Source: Spirochaetota bacterium
Lineage (GTDB): Bacteria; Spirochaetota; UBA4802; UBA5368
Length of the DNA stretch: 38,780 nt
Reading direction: 5' to 3'
Assembly: GCA_018263175.1 (NCBI GenBank)
Contig: JADFDB010000008.1
Coordinates: 1 to 38,780 of the forward strand
Part shown: in pieces, positions 1 through 8,781 of the stretch
Position numbering within the stretch: the first letter of the stretch is position 1
Layout: the number at the start of each line of letters is the position of its first letter
The notes under the pieces: generated by a model
Told to the model about the DNA's origin: nothing
The model's input: the letters and a program-made list of their open reading frames with translations, nothing else
The model's database searches: none
Position numbers and translations under genes: made by a program

Positions 1-1164
1 GGTGTCAATCACCGTGTGCATATCGCCCCACTCGAGCGCGACGCCATCGGTGTCCTTCGCAGTCAGGTCGCCCCTTTCGAAGGCCTCCATGGCCCAGGCG
101 ATCGTCGCGCCCGCGGAAATGGTGTCCATTCCGAGGTCGTTGCACACCCTGTTCGCCTTGCAGACCGCGGCCAGGTCGGCCGAGCCGACGAGGCTCCCGA
201 ACGATACGACCGTTTCATATTCCGGCCCCGGTCCCTCGGGAACGGCGAAGGGCCCGTCGTCGATCTTCACTATACGCTTGCATGCCACGGCGCAGTACGC
301 GCAGGTTCCCGTTCCCGTTAAATACGTTTCTGAAAGCGTGCTCCCGGTCAGCGCCTCTGCCATCTCCTCCGAGAAATTCGAGGTCCAGTTTTTAATCGGA
401 ACGTCGCCGGTGTACATGTGGCCCTCGAGGTTTCCGGGCGAGCCGAAATCGTGCAGCACCTGCGACATCAGGTAATCCTTGATCCGCGGGGTGAGCTCCT
501 TTACGAGCTCCTTCATGCGGGAGGGATCGGCGAGCGAAACGGCCCCGGTGTGCGGCTCAATCACGATCGCCTTCAAACGCTTCGATCCCATAACCGCGCC
601 TAGGCCGGCGCGCCCGAACGCGTGGTGCGCCTCGTGCATGATGCAGGCGAAGGGGACCAGGTTCTCGCCCGCGGGACCGATTACGAGCGAGCGTGCGCGG
701 GCGCCGTACGCTTCGCGGACCAGGGCGGTCGTCTCGGTAATCCCCTTGCCCCACAGTTTGCCGGCCTCGACGATCGAGATCGCGCCGCCCGAAAGAAGGA
801 GCATCGACGGGCGTTCGGCCTTTCCCGTAATAATCATACCGTCATAACCGGCATAGCGCAGGGCCGGCGCGAAGTACCCCCCGCATGACGAGTCCGCGAA
901 GGCGCCGGTGAGCGGCGAGCGGGCGGCGGCGCTCATCCTGCTGGCCCCCGAGAGCTTGACACCGGCCAGCGGCCCGTTCATGAAGATGAGCGGGGCCTCC
1001 GGGGAGAGCGCGTCGGCCGACATGTCGGCCATATCCATGAAGAGCTTCGCGGCGAGACCGCTGCCTCCAATAAACGCCCGGTACGCCTTTTCTGAAAGGT
1101 GAATGTCATCAACCTTTCCGCCCGTCAAATCAAACTTCGCTATTCTTCCGGTATTTGCGAACAT
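1..1164 (-). CDS. Aldehyde:ferredoxin oxidoreductase (tungsten AOR family), C-terminus cut by window edge
   Basis: Not in the ORF track because it runs off the left edge. Reverse-strand translation from ATG at 1164 gives MFANTGRIAKFDLTGGKVDDIHLSEKAYRAFIGGSGLAAKLF...GRAGLGAVMGSKRLKAI and a CAYCAVAC cysteine motif, typical of AOR. Confidence 0.9.
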   Translation of the reverse strand, partial: MFANTGRIAKFDLTGGKVDDIHLSEKAYRAFIGGSGLAAKLFMDMADMSADALSPEAPLIFMNGPLAGVKLSGASRMSAAARSPLTGAFADSSCGGYFAPALRYAGYDGMIITGKAERPSMLLLSGGAISIVEAGKLWGKGITETTALVREAYGARARSLVIGPAGENLVPFACIMHEAHHAFGRAGLGAVMGSKRLKAIVIEPHTGAVSLADPSRMKELVKELTPRIKDYLMSQVLHDFGSPGNLEGHMYTGDVPIKNWTSNFSEEMAEALTGSTLSETYLTGTGTCAYCAVACKRIVKIDDGPFAVPEGPGPEYETVVSFGSLVGSADLAAVCKANRVCNDLGMDTISAGATIAWAMEAFERGDLTAKDTDGVALEWGDMHTVIDT

Positions 1165-1191
1165 GTCATATCCTGCTCAAAAATTTTCGTA

Positions 1192-2439
1192 TCACGCTCG
1201 CTCCCGCGCGAACCGCGCCCTCCTGAGCGCCAGCACGCCGAAGACCGCGGCGAGCACGCCGAGTGCAATGTACAGCGCGAACGCGATGTGATAGCTCTGT
1301 GTCCAGTCGTGGACGTATCCTGACAGCGGAACCCCGATCGCCGAACCAAGTGTTGTAAAGACGTTGAGAAATCCATAGATGACGCCGAAATGCTTCTGCC
1401 CCAGGCACGAGGCGGTCATGAGCGGCGGGAGTACCGTGCGCACTGAAATGGCGAACCCGAAGAGCACATTGAAAGCAACGGCGACCCAGAAAACTGCCGC
1501 GCCGTAGAGCAGGCCGATCGAGACAGTCAGCCCGACGATGCACGCGATCAGGCTTTTCATCAGCCCGATCCGGTCGGCGAGATCGCCCATAACGAGCTTC
1601 CCGACCACCAGCACGGCCATGTGGAGCGACATGAGGGCCGCCGCGGTAGACGGGCTGATGCCGATGTCGGTAAGATAGGGAACGATATGGTGCAGCACGC
1701 CCATGTTGGCGATGGCGATGAAGAGAATCATTCCCGCCAGCAACCAGAAGGCCGGCGCGCGCAGGGCCTCCATCGCCGTGAACCCGGATGCCGCCGCTTC
1801 CTTGTGCGCGGCGCTGCCTGCCTCCGCGCCATAGGGCGCGAGACCCTTGTCCGAGGGTCGTACTCTCACCACGAAAAGCGCCATGGGGATCGTGCAGATC
1901 CCGACGATAATGCCCAGCGTCAGATAGGCGTTCTCCCATCCGTGATTTTCGATGAGCCAGTTCGAGAAGGGATTGAAGATGAAGCCGCCGATGCCCGTCG
2001 CCGCGAAGACGATCCCCATGGCGAGCCCCCGCTTTTCCTCGAACCAGTTGGTGACCATCATCGAAACGGGGATGATGTGTGTGCCGGCGCTTCCGATTCC
2101 CATAAAGATTGACAGGGTGTAAAACTGTGCGAGCGTCCTGCACTGAGAGAAGAGCGCGAAGCTCACGGTCATGAGCGTGGTGCAGATGCCCATGATTAGG
2201 CGTATGTCGTAGCGCTCGAGCAGCTTTCCCATGAGCGGCGCCATCACCATCATCGCGAGCGCGGCGATGGTGAAATAGAGCGCGAAGGAGCCCCGTGTGA
2301 ATCCGAGGCTTTCGATGACGGGCTTGAAAAAGACGCCCATCGAATTCATGATAATGCCGATACCGGCCAGATTGAGCAGGAATCCCGCGACGACGATCCA
2401 CCAGGCGTAATGAATACGACCCTTCTCAGCCATAGCCAA
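1192..2439 (-). CDS. MFS transporter (monocarboxylate/OFA-like)
   Basis: 415 aa, about 12 hydrophobic segments, N-terminal HYAWWIVVAGFLLNLAGIGIIMNSMGVFFKPV typical of OFA/MCT-like MFS; GG-rich RBS upstream. Confidence 0.85.
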   Translation of the reverse strand: MAMAEKGRIHYAWWIVVAGFLLNLAGIGIIMNSMGVFFKPVIESLGFTRGSFALYFTIAALAMMVMAPLMGKLLERYDIRLIMGICTTLMTVSFALFSQCRTLAQFYTLSIFMGIGSAGTHIIPVSMMVTNWFEEKRGLAMGIVFAATGIGGFIFNPFSNWLIENHGWENAYLTLGIIVGICTIPMALFVVRVRPSDKGLAPYGAEAGSAAHKEAAASGFTAMEALRAPAFWLLAGMILFIAIANMGVLHHIVPYLTDIGISPSTAAALMSLHMAVLVVGKLVMGDLADRIGLMKSLIACIVGLTVSIGLLYGAAVFWVAVAFNVLFGFAISVRTVLPPLMTASCLGQKHFGVIYGFLNVFTTLGSAIGVPLSGYVHDWTQSYHIAFALYIALGVLAAVFGVLALRRARFARERA

Positions 2440-2549
2440 CCCTCCTCCTTTTTTTTTGTGTTATCGGAATCGCCGCATAACCGAGGAGCAACACCTATCG
2501 TATCCCCATGGAGCCCGTGTTTTAATAAAGCTCCTCGAACTCACCCTCT

Positions 2550-2576
2550 CCCCTCTCTTTGAACGAAAGAGAGGGG
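2550..2576. repeat. REP-like palindromic element CCCCTCTCTTT-GAACG-AAAGAGAGGGG (11-bp arms)
   Basis: Perfect inverted repeat in the intergenic gap; shares a core with the element at 34003-34033. Confidence 0.7.
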
Positions 2577-2647
2577 TATCCCGACAGGGAGCTCAATGCG
2601 TAGAGCCCGCTGCTAAACTAACTGTCGTCAAACGGTTATCGGCGGTC

Positions 2648-3088
2648 TCATGATTTTTTGACGATCAACTCCTGCCTTCCCATCTCCTCGAGTGCGATCG
2701 GAAACATGTGGAAGGCCGGCTTGATCACCGGCAGGAGCTTGAGCATGGCCGTAACCTTGCCGCCCTGCTTGATGATCCCCTTGGTGATGCCCGCAATCGG
2801 GTTTTCAAGCCCGTGCCAGAAACGGTGCGAGTGGTCGGCCGGTTGTTTGGACCACACGTCGGCCGCGAGCTCGCAGGGTCCCAGGTAATACGTGCCGTAA
2901 AAACCCTCCTTCTGCGGCGGGTTTTTCAGGTCGATGGTGATCTCGGCGTCGGGATTGGTGTACATGAACTTGATGATGATTCCCGCTTTGGCCATCTTGG
3001 CGCCGATCTTCGGATCCTGAAGCACGCGGCCCAGAAAATAGCCGTATATCTTGTACAGATCGTCCGCGTCCTTATAGTACTGGCTCAT
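2648..3088 (-). CDS. Small protein, possibly SCP2 sterol-carrier-like fold
   Basis: 146 aa complete ORF with RBS; 'DAEITIDLKNPPQKEG...YYLGPCELAADVWSKQPADHSHRFWHGLENPIAGITKGIIKQGGKVTAMLKLLP' resembles SCP2-like lipid-binding proteins. Confidence 0.5.
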   Translation of the reverse strand: MSQYYKDADDLYKIYGYFLGRVLQDPKIGAKMAKAGIIIKFMYTNPDAEITIDLKNPPQKEGFYGTYYLGPCELAADVWSKQPADHSHRFWHGLENPIAGITKGIIKQGGKVTAMLKLLPVIKPAFHMFPIALEEMGRQELIVKKS

Positions 3089-3174
3089 GTAATTCTCCTT
3101 TCATTGTATATGGTCGGTGTGGCAGGCCTTATCGTCGGGGCGTTCCCACATGCCGTGCGATTGAGCGTGTCCAG

Positions 3175-4284
3175 TCATCGTTCTGCGTCGTTCAGCTTTT
3201 TCCCGGGCAGAAGCGTGCAGTCCAGGAAGCGCCCGTCGTATACCGCCCCGACAAGCAGGCGGTCCCTCCACGCGGCAGCCGCGCTCGAACCCGAGAGCTC
3301 CGCGCCGTCGTTCAGGTACATCCGGCCGACGGCGTATCCTCCCTTTTCCAGCGAACGAATGCGAACCACCTCGGACGGGGAGCGCCTGGCGGCATCCTTC
3401 GAGTGCGCGACGAACGAAAGGAGCTTCGGGTGGCATCCGGCCCAGATCGACCCGTCCTCGTCCACGTCCAGGTTATCGACGCCGGTGCCCAGCGGCACGC
3501 TCTCCTTCTCGGTCAGCCCGCCTGTCTGGACGTTGCGCGCGTAGACGTGAACCTTGCGCCCGACGGTCGCTCCAACGTACAGAGTCGCACCGTCGGGACT
3601 GATCGCGATGCCGTTGGCGTAGGCGATCCCGCCGACCGCTTTTATAAATCTCCTGCCATCGTAATAAAGAATATGCGATATGGGAAGCTGGAGATAATTC
3701 TCAAGCTTCTTCCCCAACGCCGAGGTCGCCCCATGATCGATGCTCACATAGAACTGCCGCGGCCCCACGGCCAGGATGTCGTTCGGGCTCGAGAGCTCCG
3801 CACCCGTAACGGTCCCGCGGTGATACAAGCTTCCGTCGCGATAGGCGAAAATCTCGACGGTGCTCGAGCCCGTGGACTCGAAGAAGTGGCTGTCCATACC
3901 CATGTTGACGGCGAAGAGGAACTTTGTTCCGTCGGGGGCCCGGTACAGGTGTATGCCATGCGGGGTGAAGACCCCCTTGAAGTCGGTTTTAACCCGCACG
4001 GGTTTAGCACCGGGAGTCGTGAGCGAATAGGAGATGATCCCGGCGTTATGGGCCGTTCCCGCCATAGCGGCCCGACGGTCGGTAAAGGAAATGAGCGCCG
4101 TGCCGCCGGTTCGATCGATAACGATGTCCTCGGGCCCGGGGAAACCGGTTACGGGAACACAGCGATAAAGTGAGATTTGACTGATGCGCTTAAACTGTCC
4201 CGCGTTCCAGAGCGTCTTCACCGCGAACAGCGCTATCAATAGAACAGGAATCAGGATGATAAGGATTGTTTTCTTTGCTTTCAT
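3175..4284 (-). CDS. Paraoxonase/arylesterase or SMP-30-like beta-propeller with N-terminal signal anchor
   Basis: Start chosen at MKAKKTILIILIPVLLIALFAV (RBS GGGGGAGAAGTG); motifs GPEDIVID, THGIHLY-like, SSPNDILAVG, YANGIAISPDGATLYVG, GTGVDNLDVDEDGSIWAGCHP. Confidence 0.7.
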   Translation of the reverse strand: MKAKKTILIILIPVLLIALFAVKTLWNAGQFKRISQISLYRCVPVTGFPGPEDIVIDRTGGTALISFTDRRAAMAGTAHNAGIISYSLTTPGAKPVRVKTDFKGVFTPHGIHLYRAPDGTKFLFAVNMGMDSHFFESTGSSTVEIFAYRDGSLYHRGTVTGAELSSPNDILAVGPRQFYVSIDHGATSALGKKLENYLQLPISHILYYDGRRFIKAVGGIAYANGIAISPDGATLYVGATVGRKVHVYARNVQTGGLTEKESVPLGTGVDNLDVDEDGSIWAGCHPKLLSFVAHSKDAARRSPSEVVRIRSLEKGGYAVGRMYLNDGAELSGSSAAAAWRDRLLVGAVYDGRFLDCTLLPGKKLNDAER

Positions 4285-4328
4285 CACTTCTCCCCCGGTC
4301 CCGAGTCCCTCGGCGGCCGGATATTCCG

Positions 4329-5489
4329 TTATTTTCTCTGGTCGAACCTTCGTTCGAAGATCATACCCGCGACGCCTATTTTCAGCATCTGGATGGTCCC
4401 GCCGGCCACGCCCCACGCCTTGGCATCGCGGTACATGCGCTCGACCGGAAACTCGCCGCTGTAGCCGTAGCCGCCGAAAACCTGCATGGCCTTGTCGGTA
4501 ACCTCAACCACCATCTCGTTGGCGTAGGCCTTGGCCATCGATGCCTCGTAAATGGACGGCAGGCCCTGTCCGGCGCCGGATGCCGCCCTGTACACCAGGA
4601 GGCGCCCGGCATCGAGCTTCGTCGCCATGTCCACCATCAGGAACTGGATCGCCTGGAACTCGCAGATGGGCCGGCCGAAGGCGTGCCGTTCCATGGCATA
4701 GGCCTTCGCCTCGGCAAACGCCCCGCCCGCCACCCCCAGGCACATAGCGGCGTTGCCGCAGCGCTCGATGTCGAAGGTCCACATGAGCTTTCCGAAGTCG
4801 CCGGGCGGAACGACGAGGTTTTCCTTCGGCACGCGCACGTCGTCGAAGAAGAGGTCGCACGAGGGCATTCCGTGCAGGCCCATATAGCGTTCCTGTTTAC
4901 CGAAGGTGAAGCCCGGCATGCCCTTCTCGACAAGGAGACCGCCGATGGCCTTATATCCCTTCGCATCGCCGAAGCGCGTGTAAACCATGTAGTGGCTCGC
5001 GTGCCCGCCGCCGGTGATGAAGGCCTTTCTTCCATTGAGGATGTACGAGTCGCCGTCCTCGACCGCCTTCGTGCTGAGCGAGGTGAGGTCGGAGCCCACC
5101 TCGGGCTCAGTCATGCACACGGATACGCTGAGCTTACCGCTGCAGACGCCCGGAAGGATCCGCTTCTTCTGCTCGTCCGTGCCGAAAAGGTCGATGACCC
5201 GCACCGGCCCCACGTTCGATTCGAAAACCGGGGCCGCGATCATGGGGCTGAACTTCGCGAGCTCCTCGACCGCGAGAACCGCGTTCACCGCCGGCTGACC
5301 GCCTCCCCCGCACTCCGGCGAGAGCGTCATCCCCAGAAGCCCCAGGCCGCCGAAGCGATCGAGGAGTTCGTAAGGGAACTCGCTCGTCTCGTCGATCTTT
5401 TTGGCGAGCTCCCTGAAATTCTCCCGCTCCCCCATGGTGCGGAGCGTTTCCACCAGCATCTTTTGTTCTTCGCTTAACGTGAAATCCAT
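4329..5489 (-). CDS. Acyl-CoA dehydrogenase
   Basis: 386 aa; MDFTLSEEQKMLVETLR, CMTEPEVGSDL, FGGYGYSGEFPVERMYRDAK. Confidence 0.93.
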   Translation of the reverse strand: MDFTLSEEQKMLVETLRTMGERENFRELAKKIDETSEFPYELLDRFGGLGLLGMTLSPECGGGGQPAVNAVLAVEELAKFSPMIAAPVFESNVGPVRVIDLFGTDEQKKRILPGVCSGKLSVSVCMTEPEVGSDLTSLSTKAVEDGDSYILNGRKAFITGGGHASHYMVYTRFGDAKGYKAIGGLLVEKGMPGFTFGKQERYMGLHGMPSCDLFFDDVRVPKENLVVPPGDFGKLMWTFDIERCGNAAMCLGVAGGAFAEAKAYAMERHAFGRPICEFQAIQFLMVDMATKLDAGRLLVYRAASGAGQGLPSIYEASMAKAYANEMVVEVTDKAMQVFGGYGYSGEFPVERMYRDAKAWGVAGGTIQMLKIGVAGMIFERRFDQRK

Positions 5490-5519
5490 GCCTTCTCCTG
5501 TCTCTGCCTTAAGTGTACA

Positions 5520-6887
5520 TTAAATTATGCGAGCGAGCTCCCCGATGTCGCGGAGCTTTTCCATTTCCATCACCATGTCGATGATCCTGTTTAGTTTTGC
5601 GGCGTCGCGCTTCCCGGCGAAACGGTGCAGCTTCGCCGCCAGGTCGTCCGCTTCCATCGGATCGCGCGGGTCACCCTTGGGAATGTCGGTCTGCTTTACG
5701 AAGCGCCGGCCATCTTTAAGGGCGATCTCGACGCGGCTCGACGTTTTGTCGGGGTAGGCTTTATTGAGCTCGTCGTCGGTGCGTATCGAGACGCGTTTCG
5801 CGAGCTCGAGCACCGCGTTATCGGCGATCCTGCGCTCGGTGAGCTGGCCCGGACCGAGGTCGCCGTCGAGAATGCAGGCGGCGACGACATAGGGGATGGA
5901 AAACTGCGCCGAGACAAAGCTCCCTCTCTCGAGAACTCCCTTGCCCACCGCGAGCTCCGCGATCCCGTAGGTGTGCACGGCGATCGAATCGACCTCACTC
6001 GCCTTGATTCCATGCTCCTTAACGAGCTCGAGGGCGGCCTGCGCCGCGCCGTGCGTGTGCCTGCACGCGGTATAGGGCTTGAAGTAGATGTCCATGATGG
6101 AATAGTGCTCGCCCAGACCCTCGGTGAGGCGCTCGACCTTCGGCTCGGCCTTTGCCGTTATCTGCGTGAAGCCGCCCTTGAGCGCCGAGCCCTCGAGCAC
6201 CTCGGGGCACCCCGTGATGCCCTTCGAGGCCAGGCCCGCCGCCATGATTCCGGCGCTCGCCGCCTGGCCGCCCTGCACGATCTTTATGGTGAAACCGCCC
6301 ATAAGCTGTTCGGCCATTGAAATAGGAAGCAGATATCCCGCGTTTCCGATCGCGTTCAGCATGCCCGCATTGTCCAGTCCCATGAGCTTCGCCGCGGCCG
6401 CCGCCGCGCCGAAGGTGCCGCAGGTGCCGGTGGGCAGAAAGCCCGAAAGCGTGTGCCACGGATGCATGGCCGCTGCGGGCCGGTCGGCCGCCTCGTACCC
6501 GGCCACCACCGCCTCGATCACCTCCTTCCCGCCGCGTTTGAGGGACTCGGCCAGCACGAATGCAACCGGCAGCACGGCGGAGACCGGATGGTTTCCCCCG
6601 AAACGAAGGCCGTCCTGCGCCTCTATCGCCTCGGCCGTGGTGCCGTTGATAAAGGCCGCGTTCTGCAGGCCGGTTTTAAACCCGCAGCCGAGCGCGCTCG
6701 CCGCCTTCGGCCCGCCGAGCGACTGCACGTAGTCGACGACCGAACGCACCGCATCAAGCTCCAGTGAGCCGTAGATGTTCGCGATGTAGTCGAGTACGCA
6801 GAGCTTGGCCTTGTGAATTACCTCCGGCGAAAGGTTCTTTATGGAAACATCATGGCAGAATTTCGCGAGTTTTCTGGTATGGTCCAT
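5520..6887 (-). CDS. MmgE/PrpD family protein
   Basis: 455 aa; KLCVLDYIANIYG, AFINGTTAEAIEAQDG, FKPYTACRHTHGAAQAALEL are MmgE/PrpD hallmarks. Confidence 0.92.
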   Translation of the reverse strand: MDHTRKLAKFCHDVSIKNLSPEVIHKAKLCVLDYIANIYGSLELDAVRSVVDYVQSLGGPKAASALGCGFKTGLQNAAFINGTTAEAIEAQDGLRFGGNHPVSAVLPVAFVLAESLKRGGKEVIEAVVAGYEAADRPAAAMHPWHTLSGFLPTGTCGTFGAAAAAAKLMGLDNAGMLNAIGNAGYLLPISMAEQLMGGFTIKIVQGGQAASAGIMAAGLASKGITGCPEVLEGSALKGGFTQITAKAEPKVERLTEGLGEHYSIMDIYFKPYTACRHTHGAAQAALELVKEHGIKASEVDSIAVHTYGIAELAVGKGVLERGSFVSAQFSIPYVVAACILDGDLGPGQLTERRIADNAVLELAKRVSIRTDDELNKAYPDKTSSRVEIALKDGRRFVKQTDIPKGDPRDPMEADDLAAKLHRFAGKRDAAKLNRIIDMVMEMEKLRDIGELARII

Positions 6888-6910
6888 GATCTCGCCTCCC
6901 GTAAAATATT

Positions 6911-6954
6911 TCGGTTTAGAAGGGGCCGATTCTAATCGGCCCCTTCTAAACCGA
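6911..6954. repeat. Perfect 21-bp-arm palindrome (2-nt centre), intergenic hairpin
   Basis: TCGGTTTAGAAGGGGCCGATT-CT-AATCGGCCCCTTCTAAACCGA between the gctB-like stop (6969) and the mmgE/prpD start (6887). Confidence 0.85.
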
Positions 6955-6968
6955 TGACGACATGCTGG

Positions 6969-7769
6969 TTATACGTATCCGCGCTTCTCGTATATCTTTA
7001 TCATCCTGAACGGATCGAGCACCTCGCGAAGGGCCTTGAGCTCCTCCGCGCGCGGGGGTTCCGTCTCGTGCACGTCGTCACCTACCTTGAGCTTCCACGG
7101 CGTGAGCTTCACGACCTCATCGACCGAAGTATCGGGGTGATAGCTGGCCAGGTACGCCTCCCTTGTCGCTTCATCGAAGCGCATGACCGCCTTGTTGGTG
7201 ATGATAACCTTCGGCCCGGTCCCGGCAGGCAGGCCCCACCGCTCACGCGCGCCGGGACCGTCCAGATAGCCCGGCGTGGTGATGAAATCGACGCGCTCGG
7301 CGAGGCTGCGCGTGTCGTGCAGCGCGATGATGAGCACGTGCTTCGCCAGCGCGCCGATCGGATTCGCCCCTCCCGAACCGGGAAGGCGGCTCTTCGGCTT
7401 ATGGTAATCGCCGATCGCCGTCGTGTTGATGTTGCCGAACTTGTCCACCTGGCTTCCCGAGAGGAAACCCACGTCGATCCATCCGCCCTGGAGGAACATC
7501 CCCATCACTTCGACCAGCCCGCCGATCATCGCCGCGCCGGGGTTCAGACACGGGTCGCCCACGGAGAGCGCCGGGCGCGTCGGCCGCGCATCGAAGACCC
7601 CGGACTCCTGGAGCATCGTCGCTCCGGGCGCGTGCGTGTACTTGGCGATATTCGCCGACATCGTCGGAAAACCGGTGCCCACGATGACGATATCGCCATC
7701 GCCAATCTCGCGGGCACCACAGCAGGCCATGAGTTCGGGTTTGATGTAGTCGTCAGGATGCGTGGTCAT
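6969..7769 (-). CDS. CoA-transferase subunit B (glutaconate CoA-transferase GctB family)
   Basis: Start at MTTHPDDYIKPELMACCGAREI (RBS GGGAGGAA); TMLQESGVFD with Glu, SGSQVDKFGNINTT. Confidence 0.88.
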   Translation of the reverse strand: MTTHPDDYIKPELMACCGAREIGDGDIVIVGTGFPTMSANIAKYTHAPGATMLQESGVFDARPTRPALSVGDPCLNPGAAMIGGLVEVMGMFLQGGWIDVGFLSGSQVDKFGNINTTAIGDYHKPKSRLPGSGGANPIGALAKHVLIIALHDTRSLAERVDFITTPGYLDGPGARERWGLPAGTGPKVIITNKAVMRFDEATREAYLASYHPDTSVDEVVKLTPWKLKVGDDVHETEPPRAEELKALREVLDPFRMIKIYEKRGYV

Positions 7770-7782
7770 GCTCGTTCCTCCC

Positions 7783-8718
7783 TCAAAATGCATAGCTCAC
7801 CGGGTATCCGTAATCGAACTTCGCCTGGAGCTTCTTGAACTGCGGGTAGCCGAACTTCTGTATGTATTTCTGTGTGTATTCAACGCGGTCCTTCACGCCG
7901 AAGACCCACTCTTCCAGAAACGCCTGAAATCCCTCCTCCGTGTTGGAGGCCTGCTGATAGGTATACCCGAAGGAGAAGTCGACGTCGTAGAAACCCGGCG
8001 TGTAGCCGGGGTGCGCGCCGAAGGGCTCCTCGGTGACGGCGGCCACCTTGAACGCCGGTACGATGGTGCGCGAGGGGTCCTTTCCTATCGTTTCGCGGCT
8101 GACGATGCGCTCGCAGCTCACGATCACCTTTTTCGCGGCGTTTGCGCCCCACTTGCAGTCGCCGCCGATGCCCCACATCTGCGCGTTTCCGTCCTCATCC
8201 GCCTGTTGAACGTGGATGATCGCCACGTCGGGCTTGAGCGCGGGCACGAGCATCACAGGGCTCCCGTCAAAGGGCGATTCGATCATTCTGTACTTGTTCT
8301 CACCCATGAAGGCCTTCACCTTCATGAGGTCGGTCCCCAGCATGTCCTTCACCGGTACGAACGGCATCCCCATGGCGCCGGCCATAAGCATGAGCGGAAG
8401 CGAGAGATTGGTGTATTCCTCGATCTCAATTTTGTGCGGAATGCCCTTCTCGAGCGAGCGTCGGTAACAGCGCGCGAGACCGTAGAGGCCGAGCGAAATG
8501 AACGTGGCGATAAAGCGTTTGACGCATCCGGCCCCGATCAGCATGTCGAAATCGTCGGCCGCGTTGCTGCGCGTCACCGTGAGATCCCGCTTCTTCTGCC
8601 GGATGATCTCGTGCACCGCGGCGAACGGCGGCCGGCAGATGTAGCCCCCGATAAAGAGAAAGTCGCCGTCGTTTACGAAGCGCTGGACCGCTTCGGACGT
8701 ACTCATCACCTTGCTCAT
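7783..8718 (-). CDS. CoA-transferase subunit A (glutaconate CoA-transferase GctA family)
   Basis: MSKVMSTSEAVQRFVNDGDFLFIGGY..., DVAIIHVQQADEDGNAQMWG, FGAHPGYTPGFYDVD closely resemble GctA. Confidence 0.9.
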   Translation of the reverse strand: MSKVMSTSEAVQRFVNDGDFLFIGGYICRPPFAAVHEIIRQKKRDLTVTRSNAADDFDMLIGAGCVKRFIATFISLGLYGLARCYRRSLEKGIPHKIEIEEYTNLSLPLMLMAGAMGMPFVPVKDMLGTDLMKVKAFMGENKYRMIESPFDGSPVMLVPALKPDVAIIHVQQADEDGNAQMWGIGGDCKWGANAAKKVIVSCERIVSRETIGKDPSRTIVPAFKVAAVTEEPFGAHPGYTPGFYDVDFSFGYTYQQASNTEEGFQAFLEEWVFGVKDRVEYTQKYIQKFGYPQFKKLQAKFDYGYPVSYAF

Positions 8719-8749
8719 ACTCCCTCCGATTCACACAGCGATGATGAAG

Positions 8750-8775
8750 CCGGAGGGCGCGGACGCGCCCTCCGG
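8750..8775. repeat. Intergenic GC hairpin CCGGAGGGCGC-GGAC-GCGCCCTCCGG
   Basis: Perfect 11-bp arms, 4-nt loop, between the glycyl radical enzyme stop and gctA-like start. Confidence 0.75.
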
Positions 8776-8781
8776 TATGGG

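Noticed and set aside
1192-2439. 411-aa minus-strand ORF at 1166-2401 in an overlapping frame
   Set aside because: Frame-shifted Arg/His-rich translation of the MFS gene, not a real protein.
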